The notes under the pieces: model-generated | Seen by the model: the letters and a program-made list of their open reading frames with translations, nothing else | Database searches by the model: none | What the model was told of the DNA's origin: nothing | Shown: piece after piece, positions 17,099 to 25,103 of the stretch | How positions within the stretch are numbered: the stretch's first letter is position 1 | How the letters are laid out: each line of letters begins with the position of its first letter | Source: Chloroflexota bacterium | GTDB lineage: Bacteria > Chloroflexota > UBA6077 > CF-72 | DNA length: 64,000 nucleotides | Direction: 5' to 3' | NCBI GenBank assembly: GCA_016191465.1 | Contig: JACPOP010000015.1 | Span: 274,261-338,260, forward strand | Translations under genes and position numbers: made by a program

Positions 17099-19036
17099 AT
17101 GCGTACGCGAATCGCCTGTAGCGCTCTCCTGCTCGCGGCCTGGCTGCTGGTTCCAGCCGCCACGTTCGCGGCGCCGCTCTCAGCACCGGGGGTGGCGCAA
17201 GCCACCGTGGCCCCCACCGCGGCGGCCGCTGCGCCAACGGCGGCGCTGACGAAGCCCACGCCCGCCCCGGCAGCCCCGACGCCCGCGCCGGCCGCGACCC
17301 CGCCGCCTCCCACCCCTACCCCGAAGCCGGCCCAGCCCACCCCCCTCGCCGCTCCTACCGTCGCTCCGAAGCCGTCACCTACGCCGGCGCCGGCCGCACC
17401 CCTGGTGTTGCAGGGTGACGTGTTCCAGGACGTGGACGGAAACGGTGAGCGTGGGCCCGACGAGGGCGGACTCGCCGGCGCAACCCTGCGCATCACCGAC
17501 CCCAACGGCAAGGTGCTGCCCGCCCAGACGGATGACAACGGCCACTTCAGTGTTGACGTTCTAGCGCGCGGCTCGTACCGCGTGCTCGTGCGTCTCCCCG
17601 ACGGCATGGTGGAAACCACGACCCTTGAGCAGAGCGTCGTGGTGCCCCAGACGGACGGCGAATCGCTGCTCTTTGGGGCCATAGCCGCCGATAGCGAGGC
17701 CGCACCAGCGCGGTTGGAGGGGCAGGCACCACCCGTTGAGGCGCCGGCCGAGCCCGTGGCCGAAGGACAGCCAGCCGCCGAGCCCGTCGCCGAAGCGCAA
17801 CCCGGGCCAGAACCTGACGGGCAGGCCCCGGCCGCCGATGGTGTCGCCGAGACGCCGGAGTTGGTGGCGGCGGAGCCCACCGAGGTGGCCACGTCGGACG
17901 AGGGTGAGCAGGTCACCGCGACGCGCGTCGTCACCACGAACCTCGAGATGCGGTTCGCCCCGGGGCGGGACACGCTCGCGCAGGTCACGCGGCGGGTCCT
18001 TCCCGACGGATCGCTGTGGCTGGGGGTGCCGTTCCGCACCCAGATCGACGGGACGGAGTTCCAGTTCGTCAACTGCGGACCGGCGACCCTGTCGATGGTC
18101 CTCCTGGGCTTTGGCCTCGACGTCGAAGCTGACAAGGTCCGCGACTACGTCAACTATCTGACGGGTGACTACAGCCGCGAGGTGGGGACCAGTCTCGACA
18201 TTCTCGCTCAGGTGGCGAACCAGGCCGGCCTCGCTACCGCGGACCTGTACAGCAGCCGCGGCAACTACCGCTCCTGGACCGTGGAGGCGGTCCGCTGGCA
18301 GATCCAGCAGGGCAACCCGGTCATGACGCTGGTGAAGTACCGAAATCTGCCCGGCCATGCGACCTCGTCGGCCCAGACCGATCATTACGTGGTCATCACG
18401 GGGCTGACGCAGGGTGGCTTCATCTACAACGATGCGGCGTTTGGCAGCACCGCCGGCTACGGGCTGGAGATCTCCGATGCGGAGCTCGAGCTCGCGTGGG
18501 ACAACAGCAGCATCCCGCGGAACGCCATGGCGCTGGCGTTGCCGCGAGAAGGCGTCCAGCTCTCCTTTCCCGAGAAGCTCCCAGAGAAGCCGCTCGAGGT
18601 GGGCGCGTGGGCCCAGCGTGAGCGCGATGGCCCATCGGGGAGCGCGCGCGGGGTGCAAACGGGCGAGGATCCGCTGGGGGAGCGGCTCAGCCAGATCGCG
18701 CGTCCCGCGGCGCCCGCCGACCCCGCGCTAGCGGCGGAGGCTCGGGCCGAAGGCGGCCGTCCTGTCACGGATGGCATAAGCGACCTGGACCTGGCGGCCG
18801 AGCCAGACCTGACACCGTCGGACGCCGCTCCCATGGGGCTCGTCGAGCTCCAGCCCGACACGGCGAGCGAGGTGGCAGGACCGCGGCGGGTGGTTGGACA
18901 ACTCGCACTCGTGCTCGGCGCTCTCTGGGCCGCGGCCCTGCTGTGGTCCACCGCGCGCTGGCTGGCGCGGGCTGCACGTCCATTGCGGCGGGTGCGGCTG
19001 GCCCTCGCGGCGGCCCTCTCCCTGTTCGGCCGCTAG
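17099..19036 (+). CDS. Secreted C39-like peptidase with SdrD-type B domain and Pro/Thr stalk
   Basis: The 645-residue protein begins with a signal peptide (IACSALLLAAWLLVPAATFA). A Pro/Ala/Thr stalk follows (about 35-100). A SdrD B-like calcium-binding domain (GDVFQDVDGNGERGPDEGG, about 102-185) is next, then an acidic Pro/Ala/Glu linker. The C39-like papain-fold domain (about 285-480) has its predicted nucleophile Cys326 in FVNCGPATLSMVL and His429 in TDHYVVITG, with a following Asp in YNDAAFG. A C-terminal helix (LALVLGALWAAALLWSTARW) and a short basic tail would anchor it with the catalytic part outside. C39-like enzymes often cut bacteriocins or wall proteins; no substrate gene is adjacent. 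The ATG at 17099 is chosen because upstream codons precede the signal peptide with Arg-rich sequence. Confidence 0.82.
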   Translation: MRTRIACSALLLAAWLLVPAATFAAPLSAPGVAQATVAPTAAAAAPTAALTKPTPAPAAPTPAPAATPPPPTPTPKPAQPTPLAAPTVAPKPSPTPAPAAPLVLQGDVFQDVDGNGERGPDEGGLAGATLRITDPNGKVLPAQTDDNGHFSVDVLARGSYRVLVRLPDGMVETTTLEQSVVVPQTDGESLLFGAIAADSEAAPARLEGQAPPVEAPAEPVAEGQPAAEPVAEAQPGPEPDGQAPAADGVAETPELVAAEPTEVATSDEGEQVTATRVVTTNLEMRFAPGRDTLAQVTRRVLPDGSLWLGVPFRTQIDGTEFQFVNCGPATLSMVLLGFGLDVEADKVRDYVNYLTGDYSREVGTSLDILAQVANQAGLATADLYSSRGNYRSWTVEAVRWQIQQGNPVMTLVKYRNLPGHATSSAQTDHYVVITGLTQGGFIYNDAAFGSTAGYGLEISDAELELAWDNSSIPRNAMALALPREGVQLSFPEKLPEKPLEVGAWAQRERDGPSGSARGVQTGEDPLGERLSQIARPAAPADPALAAEARAEGGRPVTDGISDLDLAAEPDLTPSDAAPMGLVELQPDTASEVAGPRRVVGQLALVLGALWAAALLWSTARWLARAARPLRRVRLALAAALSLFGR

Positions 19037-19060
19037 GGTTGAAGGAGGCGACTCGGCCCG

Positions 19061-19066
19061 TACAGT
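19061..19066 (+). promoter_or_regulatory. Putative -10 box TACAGT, leaderless-type
   Basis: TACAGT ends 8 nt before the GTG at 19075 and supports that start. An AAGGAGG-like stretch at 19042-19048 is too far upstream (26 nt) to act as a ribosome binding site for it. Confidence 0.35.
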
Positions 19067-19074
19067 TCGTGGCT

Positions 19075-20139
19075 GTGAGCCTTCCCGCGCGGCTTTCCAA
19101 CCTCGCCCTGCTGGCTCTGATTGTGGCGGCCGGCACGTACAAGGTGCTGGTCTACAGCCAGGAGTGGAACGATATCGCGCTCTGGCAGCGGAACCTCTTC
19201 CTGAGCGGCGACGCCGGGAACCCGTGGCAGTACCGCGCGCTCAGCCAGTGGATTGCCATCTGGCTGAGCAGCGTGGACCTCCGCGGTTGGTGGGAGTACG
19301 ACGTCATGCGAACGGCGCAGACCGCGCTGCTCCTGGTGCTGGCGTACGTCCACTACGGCCAGTTGGGTTTTCGCCCCCGCACGCGGTTCCTGGGCCTGGT
19401 GATGATCATTCTCCTGTCCATGCTGAGCCTTCGGCCGAGCACGTACAGCCTGGACCGATTCACTGATGCCATCATCTACCTGCTTGCGGGGATAGCGCTC
19501 TTTGGCGGCTGGAGCCTGCTGCTGATACCACTCGCGTTCCTGGGGAGCCTGAACCGCGAGACAGCCGGGTTCATCCCATTCATGATCCTGGCGAAGGAAG
19601 GCAGCGCCCTCTTCAGCCCGGCAAAACGCCGCCAATTGGCTATCCTGATCGTCGCGCTGGCCGCGTACACCGCCGCCTTCTTTGGGATCCGGGCGTACTA
19701 CAGCTTCGCGCGCATCACCATCCAGGACACCGCGAGCCGCCTGGCATCGGCATTCCTGTTCGACGTTCAGCGGCGGGGCATGTGGGTGGCGTTCTTCACC
19801 GCGTTCAACCTGCTCCCGTTCACGTCCGTGGTGGCGCTTCCGTGGTGCTCGGCGTACCTGCGCCGGCTGTTCTGGATCATGGTCCCGGCCTGGATCGGGA
19901 TCCACTTCCTGACGAGCTGGCCGCGTGAGGGCCTGATGTTCCTGCCGCCGATCGTGTCGGTGCTGATTCCGATGACACTCCACCTTGTCGAAGGCGCCGC
20001 CGCCTGGGACCGCGGCCCCGTACGCGCCCGCGACTTCGTGCTCGGCGCACGGCGGCATCCACCGGAGCACGTTGCCCCGGATCCGGCAGAGCGCCGGGCG
20101 CAGCCCCGCCCGGCCCGCCATCTGGAGCCGGTCGCCTAG
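19075..20139 (+). CDS. Polytopic membrane protein, unknown (paralogue of the convergent neighbour)
   Basis: The 354-residue protein has about eight hydrophobic segments, for example LALLALIVAAGTYKVLVY, FLGLVMIILLSMLSL and LAILIVALAAYTAAFFGIRA. No enzyme motif was recognised. It aligns along much of its length with the protein encoded convergently at 20136-21215. LGFRPRTRFLGL matches LGIRWGTRMAGL, LIPLAFLGSLNRETAGF matches IAPLAFLAPFDGAAGL, and the C-terminal GLMFLPPIVSVLIPMTL matches GALLLPPVAAIFLPVVL. The layout recalls polytopic glycosyltransferase-like or acyltransferase-like proteins, but that is a guess. The stop TAG shares CTAG (20136-20139) with the stop of its convergent paralogue. 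The C-terminal 45 residues are polar and Arg/Pro-rich. Confidence 0.8.
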   Translation: MSLPARLSNLALLALIVAAGTYKVLVYSQEWNDIALWQRNLFLSGDAGNPWQYRALSQWIAIWLSSVDLRGWWEYDVMRTAQTALLLVLAYVHYGQLGFRPRTRFLGLVMIILLSMLSLRPSTYSLDRFTDAIIYLLAGIALFGGWSLLLIPLAFLGSLNRETAGFIPFMILAKEGSALFSPAKRRQLAILIVALAAYTAAFFGIRAYYSFARITIQDTASRLASAFLFDVQRRGMWVAFFTAFNLLPFTSVVALPWCSAYLRRLFWIMVPAWIGIHFLTSWPREGLMFLPPIVSVLIPMTLHLVEGAAAWDRGPVRARDFVLGARRHPPEHVAPDPAERRAQPRPARHLEPVA

Positions 20140-21215
20140 AACGTGCCGCTGTCTTCACCGGCGGTGTTGTACCGCCGGACGGCGGCTTCCACGGCGGTGA
20201 GTACCACGGGGAGGAAGATGGCCGCGACGGGCGGCAACAGCAGGGCGCCCTGCCCGAGGGGCTGGATCACCAGGGCGGCCGCGAGCCACGGCGGACCCAG
20301 GGCCCACAGCACACGGCGGAGGCCGGGAGAGGTGTCGCGGCTCCAGGCGAATGCCAGCACGGGCACAAAGGCAAGGCCGGCCAGGAGAGAGGCAAGTGTC
20401 CTCGGGTCCAGGTTGCGCCCGAGCGTGCGGAGCGCGCTTGCCCACAGGGTCCCGGCCGATGCAACGGCGGGCGCAATCTCCCCCGCGTGCAGGGCGCCGA
20501 ATGGGATCAATCCAATCGCGGCGACACCCGCCAGCAGGCGGCGGTCACGTGGTGTCCACGGGCCCGGCCGAAGGAGCGCGAGCCACGGCAGCAGGAGGCC
20601 CGCGGCGCCGTCGAACGGAGCCAGGAACGCGAGCGGCGCGATCCAGCCGATACTGAGCGAAGGTATCGTGAGCAGGTATCCAGCGGACACGAACAGCGCT
20701 GCCTGCGTGAAGCTTGGAAGCTCCCAGCCACGCTCATACGAAGCGTAGGCAATCGCCCAGGCGAGGAGGGCGAGCCCAGCCATGCGCGTACCCCAGCGGA
20801 TCCCGAGGGCACGGTAGTACAGGTTCCCAAGCCCGAAGATCACCAGGCATTGGAAGAACCGCATGGCGAAGAAGCCCTTCCCGAGGTAGGCGCCTGACCC
20901 GGCGATCCGAATGGCGGCCATCGGCAGCCAGGCCAGCACGTCAGAGAGCGCGGACCAGCCATCAGCCTGGAGGACGCGACCACTGGAAACGGCGGCGTAC
21001 AGCGCCTGCGAATACGCTTCCACCTCGGAGTCGTTGCTGTAGTCCGTGAACGACGACGTGGCGAACCAGGTCAGAAACAGGATGAGGAGCCCCGTGAAGA
21101 GCGTCCGGGGCGCCAGACGCCGGGAGGCGGAGCCCGCGGCGCCGTGCGTTGCCTCGCACCTGACGCGGGCCGGCGACTCGCCCCCATTCTTCACCAGGTG
21201 CTCATGCCGGCGCAT
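20136..21215 (-). CDS. Polytopic membrane protein, unknown (paralogue of the convergent neighbour)
   Basis: A 359-residue multi-spanning protein with about nine hydrophobic segments (FTGLLILFLTWFATSSF, MAGLALLAWAIAYAS, AGLLLPWLALL and others). The first 35 residues are Arg/Gly/Glu-rich and probably cytoplasmic. The ATG at 21215 has GGAG 5 nt upstream; an upstream GTG at 21260 is possible but lacks such a site. An Asn-Asp-Ser stretch after the first helix (TDYSNDSEVEAYSQALY) may be an extracytoplasmic active or binding loop. See the preceding entry for the paralogy. It is the gene directly downstream of ychF on the minus strand, though no functional link to that GTPase is known. Confidence 0.8.
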   Translation of the reverse strand: MRRHEHLVKNGGESPARVRCEATHGAAGSASRRLAPRTLFTGLLILFLTWFATSSFTDYSNDSEVEAYSQALYAAVSSGRVLQADGWSALSDVLAWLPMAAIRIAGSGAYLGKGFFAMRFFQCLVIFGLGNLYYRALGIRWGTRMAGLALLAWAIAYASYERGWELPSFTQAALFVSAGYLLTIPSLSIGWIAPLAFLAPFDGAAGLLLPWLALLRPGPWTPRDRRLLAGVAAIGLIPFGALHAGEIAPAVASAGTLWASALRTLGRNLDPRTLASLLAGLAFVPVLAFAWSRDTSPGLRRVLWALGPPWLAAALVIQPLGQGALLLPPVAAIFLPVVLTAVEAAVRRYNTAGEDSGTF

Positions 21216-21281
21216 CGCCACTCCGGCTGACCGCTGGGTACGTCGCCATCTCGCGGACACTGACCGCTGGCGCTCGGCCCG

Positions 21282-22352
21282 TTAGACGTTGAAGAGGATG
21301 TGGAGGACGTCGCCGTCCTGGACCTCGTACGTCTTGCCTTCCTGGCGGACCCAGCCCTTCTTCTTGGCGGCTGCCTCGCTGCCCACCTCTACCAGCTGAT
21401 CCCAGCGGATCACCTCGGCCCGGATGAAGCCGCGTGCCAGGTCGGAGTGGATGGCGCCAGCGGCCTCCTGGGCGGGCGTGCCGCGCCGGATGGTCCACGC
21501 CCGGCACTCATCCTCACCGGCGGTGAAGAAAGAGATGCTCTCGGAGAGGGCGTACGCCTGGCGGATCACCTCGCCGACCTTGCGTTCGGCGACGCCCATG
21601 GCCTCCATGAACTCGGCTGCCTCCTCTTCCGCAAGCTCGCCAAGGTCCATCTCAAGGCGCGCCGGCAGCGCCAGCACCACCGTGCGTGGCGCCGATCCGA
21701 TCGCGGCATTGAGCGCCGTGATGACCGGCTCGGGCGGCTGCTCGTCGGCCAGGTTGGCGACCACCATCGTCGGCTTCTGGGTCAGGAACCCGAAGTTCAG
21801 GATCAGGCGCTGCTCGTCCTGGGTTAGCTCTACCGCACGCGCTGGTTGGCCCGACTCCAGGACAGGTCGGAGCTTTTGGAGCACCTCCAGCTCGCGCTCC
21901 TTGGTCGCCCGCTCCTGGGCCGTGCCCTTTGCGCCCAGCCGCACTTCCTTCTCCAGCCGTTCCACCCGTCGCTCGACCTGGCCGAGGTCCGCGAGCTGCA
22001 GCTCGAGCGCAAACTCCTCGTAGTCTGACGCCGGGTTGCGACCATCCTGGTGGGCAGCGATCACCTGCACCAGTACGTCCGCGGTGCGAAGGTGGGCCAG
22101 GACGGCGGCGGTGCTCTCCTGGCCCATGCCCTTGGCGACACCGGCGACATCGACAAAGCGCACTTCCGCCGGGGTGTGCTTGCGGGGCTGGAACAGTGCC
22201 GAGAGCTTGTCCAGCCGTTCGTCGGGCACCTTCACAACGGCCAGGTTCGGCTCGTTGCCGGCGTAGCCGCCGACCTGCGCTTTCTGGCGGGCAACCGCGT
22301 TGAACAGGGTGGTCTTGCCGGCTCCTGGCAGACCCGCTATGCCAATGTACAC
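21282..22352 (-). CDS. ychF: YchF/OLA1-family ribosome-binding ATPase/GTPase
   Basis: The 356-residue protein carries the P-loop GLPGAGKTTLFNAVA, a switch II region FVDVAGVAKGMGQESTA, the family-specific NLADEQP in place of the usual NKxD (consistent with ATP preference), and a C-terminal TGS domain (RRGTPAQEAAGAIHSDLARG to DGDVLHILFNV). YchF binds ribosomes and is linked to translation and oxidative-stress control. A coiled-coil insert (about residues 120-165, QVERRVERLEKEVRLGAKG) is normal for the family. It starts with GTG at 22352 and is preceded by a small unknown gene. Confidence 0.95.
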   Translation of the reverse strand: MYIGIAGLPGAGKTTLFNAVARQKAQVGGYAGNEPNLAVVKVPDERLDKLSALFQPRKHTPAEVRFVDVAGVAKGMGQESTAAVLAHLRTADVLVQVIAAHQDGRNPASDYEEFALELQLADLGQVERRVERLEKEVRLGAKGTAQERATKERELEVLQKLRPVLESGQPARAVELTQDEQRLILNFGFLTQKPTMVVANLADEQPPEPVITALNAAIGSAPRTVVLALPARLEMDLGELAEEEAAEFMEAMGVAERKVGEVIRQAYALSESISFFTAGEDECRAWTIRRGTPAQEAAGAIHSDLARGFIRAEVIRWDQLVEVGSEAAAKKKGWVRQEGKTYEVQDGDVLHILFNV

Positions 22353-22367
22353 CTGTCCGCCAGCGCC

Positions 22368-22616
22368 CTAGGACGCGCTGCCGATCTGGTGGGGTGTGCT
22401 GCGGGCGTGGTCGTCCGGGTCGCCGCCGCCGATAGGCGTGCCGTACTGGGCAATGATTGCCTCCACCCGCTTCCGCTCGGCCAGGTAGCGCTGTTGGCCG
22501 ACGAAAAAACCGAGCTTCTGGGTGACCAGGCGCACGCTGTCGCGCAGGTTCAGGCCTAACTGGTCGGTCTCATAGACAGCGCGCTGCAAAGGGCTTAGCA
22601 GGGGAGGCGTGCTCAT
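22368..22616 (-). CDS. Small conserved-looking protein, unknown
   Basis: The 82-residue product starts at the ATG at 22616 and lies 15 nt upstream of ychF on the same strand. The first 55 residues look helical and well formed (LQRAVYETDQLGLNLRDSVR, then LAERKRVEAIIAQYG). The end is a disordered Gly/Asp/His tail. There is no signal peptide, membrane helix or recognised motif. A longer in-frame extension upstream would overlap the divergent HIT gene and has no coding character. Its tight spacing suggests co-transcription with ychF. Confidence 0.6.
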   Translation of the reverse strand: MSTPPLLSPLQRAVYETDQLGLNLRDSVRLVTQKLGFFVGQQRYLAERKRVEAIIAQYGTPIGGGDPDDHARSTPHQIGSAS

Positions 22617-22651
22617 AGATCGTGTGTGGGCATTGTAGCCAGCGGCCTTCC

Positions 22652-22657
22652 TACACT
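22652..22657 (+). promoter_or_regulatory. Putative -10 box TACACT, leaderless-type
   Basis: TACACT ends 8 nt before the GTG at 22666 of the HIT gene, within the 49-nt divergent gap. Confidence 0.4.
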
Positions 22658-22665
22658 CCCCACCA

Positions 22666-23172
22666 GTGGAGCGACTGTGGACCCCCTGGCGTAGGGCCTT
22701 CATCGAGTCTGCCGCCCGGCCTGAGGCCAAACCGCCTTCCTGCTTCCTGTGCGCCAACCCCGCGGCGGGGATCGAGCGGGACCGCGTGCACTTCATTCTG
22801 TACCGCGGCGAGCGCACCTACGCGCTCCTGAACCTGTACCCCTACAACTCCGGCCACCTGCTCGTGGCGCCCTACCAGCACACGGGCAACTTTGCGCACC
22901 TCGATCCGGCAACCTCGGCCGAGATGGCGGCGCTCGCCCAGCGCTGCGTTGCGGCACTGACCGAGGTGTATCGGCCACACGCGTTCAACCTGGGGATGAA
23001 CCTGGGCGAGGCGGCTGGAGCCGGGGTCCCGGACCACCTCCACACCCACGTGGTGCCGCGGTGGAACGGCGACACCAACTTCATGCCGGTCCTGGGCAGC
23101 ACCAAGGTCCTCCCGGAAAGCCTGGAGCAGACCTTCGACCGGCTGCGGCCCCACTTTCAGGCGGGGCCGTAG
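22666..23172 (+). CDS. HIT-family nucleotide hydrolase/phosphorylase
   Basis: The 168-residue protein has the histidine-triad motif PDHLHTHVVPRW (catalytic middle His) and an N-terminal WTPWRRAFIES typical of the Ap4A phosphorylase-like/galT-like HIT branch. It also has a CxxC pair (CFLCANP) that often binds zinc with downstream histidines. Other conserved parts are LNLYPYNSGHLLVAPYQH and FNLGMNLGEAAGAGVPDH. Enzymes of this type cleave dinucleoside polyphosphates or adenylylated compounds. It starts with GTG after a TACACT box 8 nt upstream, without a ribosome binding site. Confidence 0.92.
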   Translation: MERLWTPWRRAFIESAARPEAKPPSCFLCANPAAGIERDRVHFILYRGERTYALLNLYPYNSGHLLVAPYQHTGNFAHLDPATSAEMAALAQRCVAALTEVYRPHAFNLGMNLGEAAGAGVPDHLHTHVVPRWNGDTNFMPVLGSTKVLPESLEQTFDRLRPHFQAGP

Positions 23173-23184
23173 GATGCGGGACGA

Positions 23185-23223
23185 GTTCCAAGTTCCAAGT
23201 TTCAAGTTCCAAGTTCCAAGTTC
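23185..23223 (+). repeat. AAGTTCC heptamer tandem array (about 5.6 units)
   Basis: GTTCCAA is repeated five times with one C-to-T variant, then GTTC; the period is exactly 7 nt. It starts 12 nt after the HIT stop codon in a 177-nt gap before the cupin gene. The same heptamer recurs at 12010, 29554 and, inverted, at 29695. Confidence 0.9.
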
Positions 23224-23349
23224 TCGAAGGACGAGACGTGCCGTACAACTGCCAATCGGGAGCAGCGGATGCTGAACCTGCATGTTGGAGCTGGGTCGGA
23301 CCATGCTGGCACACCAGGGCTGGAAACTGGGATCATCGGTCGCAGCCGT

Positions 23350-23799
23350 ATGACCGCCCCAGCCTCTGGTTACCCGTCGTTTGATCCCGCTGCCTTCTCC
23401 CTGGCGCCGCTTGGGCGGCGCGTGGAGAAGCCGTGGGGATACGAGATTCTCCTGTCTCCCCCGGATGCACCGTACACGTCCAAGCTGATCCACGTCCGCG
23501 CGGGCAAGCGCCTCAGCTTGCAGATCCACGACCTGAAAGTGGAGACGCAGACGCTCGTTGCTGGCAAAGGCATCCTCGTCCTGGAGGGCCCCGACGGCAC
23601 GCTGCATGACCTGGCGATGGAGCCGGGGCGCGGTTACCACGTGGCGGTTGGTCAGAGGCACCGTCTGTGCGCGGCCCAGGATGCCGATGCCACCGTGTTT
23701 GAGGCTTCGACGCCAGAGGTAGGCACCACCTACCGTCTGGAAGATGATTTCCGTCGCCCCGACGAGACCGACGCCCTGCGCTCCGCCGAGCGCGCCTGA
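23350..23799 (+). CDS. Cupin-fold protein, mannose-6-phosphate isomerase type II-like
   Basis: The 149-residue single-domain cupin has the pattern of C-terminal mannose-6-phosphate isomerase/GDP-mannose pyrophosphorylase cupins: VEKPWGYEILL, SKLIHVRAGKRLSLQIHD, VETQTLVAGKGILVLEG and PGRGYHVAVGQRHRLCA. It could isomerise a sugar phosphate, but the short length and lack of partner genes leave the substrate open. The ATG at 23350 is chosen; an in-frame ATG at 23269 would add 27 residues without conservation. The heptamer array lies upstream. Confidence 0.8.
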   Translation: MTAPASGYPSFDPAAFSLAPLGRRVEKPWGYEILLSPPDAPYTSKLIHVRAGKRLSLQIHDLKVETQTLVAGKGILVLEGPDGTLHDLAMEPGRGYHVAVGQRHRLCAAQDADATVFEASTPEVGTTYRLEDDFRRPDETDALRSAERA

Positions 23800-23844
23800 C
23801 CCCACTCGTTCGCGGCGCGCCAACTGCGTGGATCAGCGCGTGGT

Positions 23845-24129
23845 CTAGCGCTCCTTGCTTCGGTGCGCAGCGGACCGCTCGGCTTCCTCGGCGGTGCGCT
23901 CCATCTGCTCGCCGATCGGCGCTTCGCCGTGGTCGGGGGTGACCCGCACCTCGAAGCCGCCCGATGGGCTGGTGCGGGTGAGGGCACCTTCCCCGGGCTC
24001 GTCGGGCTCGTTGGTCGTTGTCGGTTCGAGGTCGGCCATGTACGCCTCGCCGGGTGTCGCGCTCTCGTCATGCCCTGTGTGGCGCGGCGCCTTCTCGACG
24101 TGGGTATGGCTCTTGTTCTGCGTTGTCAT
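23845..24129 (-). CDS. Small acidic hydrophilic protein, unknown
   Basis: The 94-residue product is rich in Glu, Thr, Pro, Ser and His, has no hydrophobic segment and is probably disordered (TPGEAYMADLEPTTTNEPDE, EQMERTAEEAERSAAHRSKE). GGGAG lies about 12 nt upstream of the ATG. No family is recognised. It is convergent with the cupin gene and divergent from the membrane protein at 24228. Coding character is moderate, so it could be spurious. Confidence 0.45.
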   Translation of the reverse strand: MTTQNKSHTHVEKAPRHTGHDESATPGEAYMADLEPTTTNEPDEPGEGALTRTSPSGGFEVRVTPDHGEAPIGEQMERTAEEAERSAAHRSKER

Positions 24130-24210
24130 ACGGAACCGTTTCTCCCATCCGAGCTGTCACGGTGCAGGGGACGTACCAGCGGCAGCCGTCGCCCGCCGGG
24201 CGCGGTTCGC

Positions 24211-24216
24211 TACATT
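24211..24216 (+). promoter_or_regulatory. Putative -10 box TACATT
   Basis: TACATT ends 11 nt before the ATG at 24228, consistent with a leaderless or very short-leader transcript. Confidence 0.3.
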
Positions 24217-24227
24217 GACCGGACCGC

Positions 24228-25052
24228 ATGTCCGCCCTTGAAGCGTTACCCCCGGCTGCATTCTTTCTGTTCCTGGAAGCCGCCGTCGGAGGCACCATCC
24301 TGCTGCTGCTCGTTCAGGCCCGGGGAGACGTCACGCGCGGCTTCACGCTCTTCACGGGTTGGCTGTTCTGGACCTGCGCTGTGCTGGCGCTGGGGCTGCG
24401 GTTGGCATTCCCTCCTTCCGCGGACTGGCGCCTCGACCCAACCGATGCATTCTGGTACGGCGCGGAGCGCGCGCTAACAATGGCGTTTACCGGGCTGCTG
24501 CTGCTGTACCTGGTGGCGCTCCAACGCGGCGCGGCGAACGCGGCGAGCGTGCTCCAACCGGCGGTGCAGCTCACGGGCCTTGGCGGCCTCTGGGCCGCGG
24601 CCGTACTGCATTCGGGCCCTCAGCTTAGCGGGCTCGGCGCGCCGCTGGCGGTCGTGGCCGGTGCAGTCAGCCTCGGCTCCGCCCTGGCGGGGCTCTCGCT
24701 GGGGCACTGGTACCTGGTGGCGCCCACGCTCTCCGTGCGGCCACTGCTCCAGCTTACCTTCACCTGCCTTGGCGCTATCGGCCTCCAGATCCTCCTGCTG
24801 CCGGTGCTGCTGCTTACGGGCGATGGCGCGGCCCCGGCACGGGTACTGATCGAACAGCAGTCGCTGTTCTTCGCGGTGCGCATGCTGTTCGGGCTGGCGG
24901 TGCCATTTGCGGTGATGGTGGCCGTGTGGCGCACGGCGCGTATCCGCTCGCTGGATTCTGCTACCGGCTTGCTGTACGTGGCGGCCACGCTCATCCTGGT
25001 GGGTGAGATCAGCGCCCGCAGCCTGTATTTCCTGACTGGCATCGCCACCTGA
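24228..25052 (+). CDS. Polytopic membrane protein, unknown
   Basis: The 274-residue protein has about eight hydrophobic helices, including PPAAFFLFLEAAVGGTILLL, GWLFWTCAVLALGLRLAF and LPVLLLTGDG. A conserved-looking motif, LGHWYLVAPTLSVRPL, lies between helices 5 and 6, where a His could bind haem or a quinone; this is only suggestive. No cofactor-binding or transport signature was identified. It stands alone with its own TACATT box. Confidence 0.75.
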   Translation: MSALEALPPAAFFLFLEAAVGGTILLLLVQARGDVTRGFTLFTGWLFWTCAVLALGLRLAFPPSADWRLDPTDAFWYGAERALTMAFTGLLLLYLVALQRGAANAASVLQPAVQLTGLGGLWAAAVLHSGPQLSGLGAPLAVVAGAVSLGSALAGLSLGHWYLVAPTLSVRPLLQLTFTCLGAIGLQILLLPVLLLTGDGAAPARVLIEQQSLFFAVRMLFGLAVPFAVMVAVWRTARIRSLDSATGLLYVAATLILVGEISARSLYFLTGIAT

Positions 25053-25091
25053 CCGCGCGCATGCGACGGACTTCGGCGCCGGGCTCGGCTG

Positions 25092-25097
25092 TATAGT
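25092..25097 (+). promoter_or_regulatory. Putative -10 box TATAGT, leaderless-type
   Basis: TATAGT ends 6 nt before the GTG at 25104 of the PAC2 gene. With no ribosome binding site in between, this is one of the clearest leaderless-type arrangements in the window. Confidence 0.45.
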
Positions 25098-25103
25098 CGG
25101 AAC

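Noticed and set aside
23185-23223. CRISPR array
   Set aside because: The units are contiguous 7-mers without spacers and no cas gene is near.
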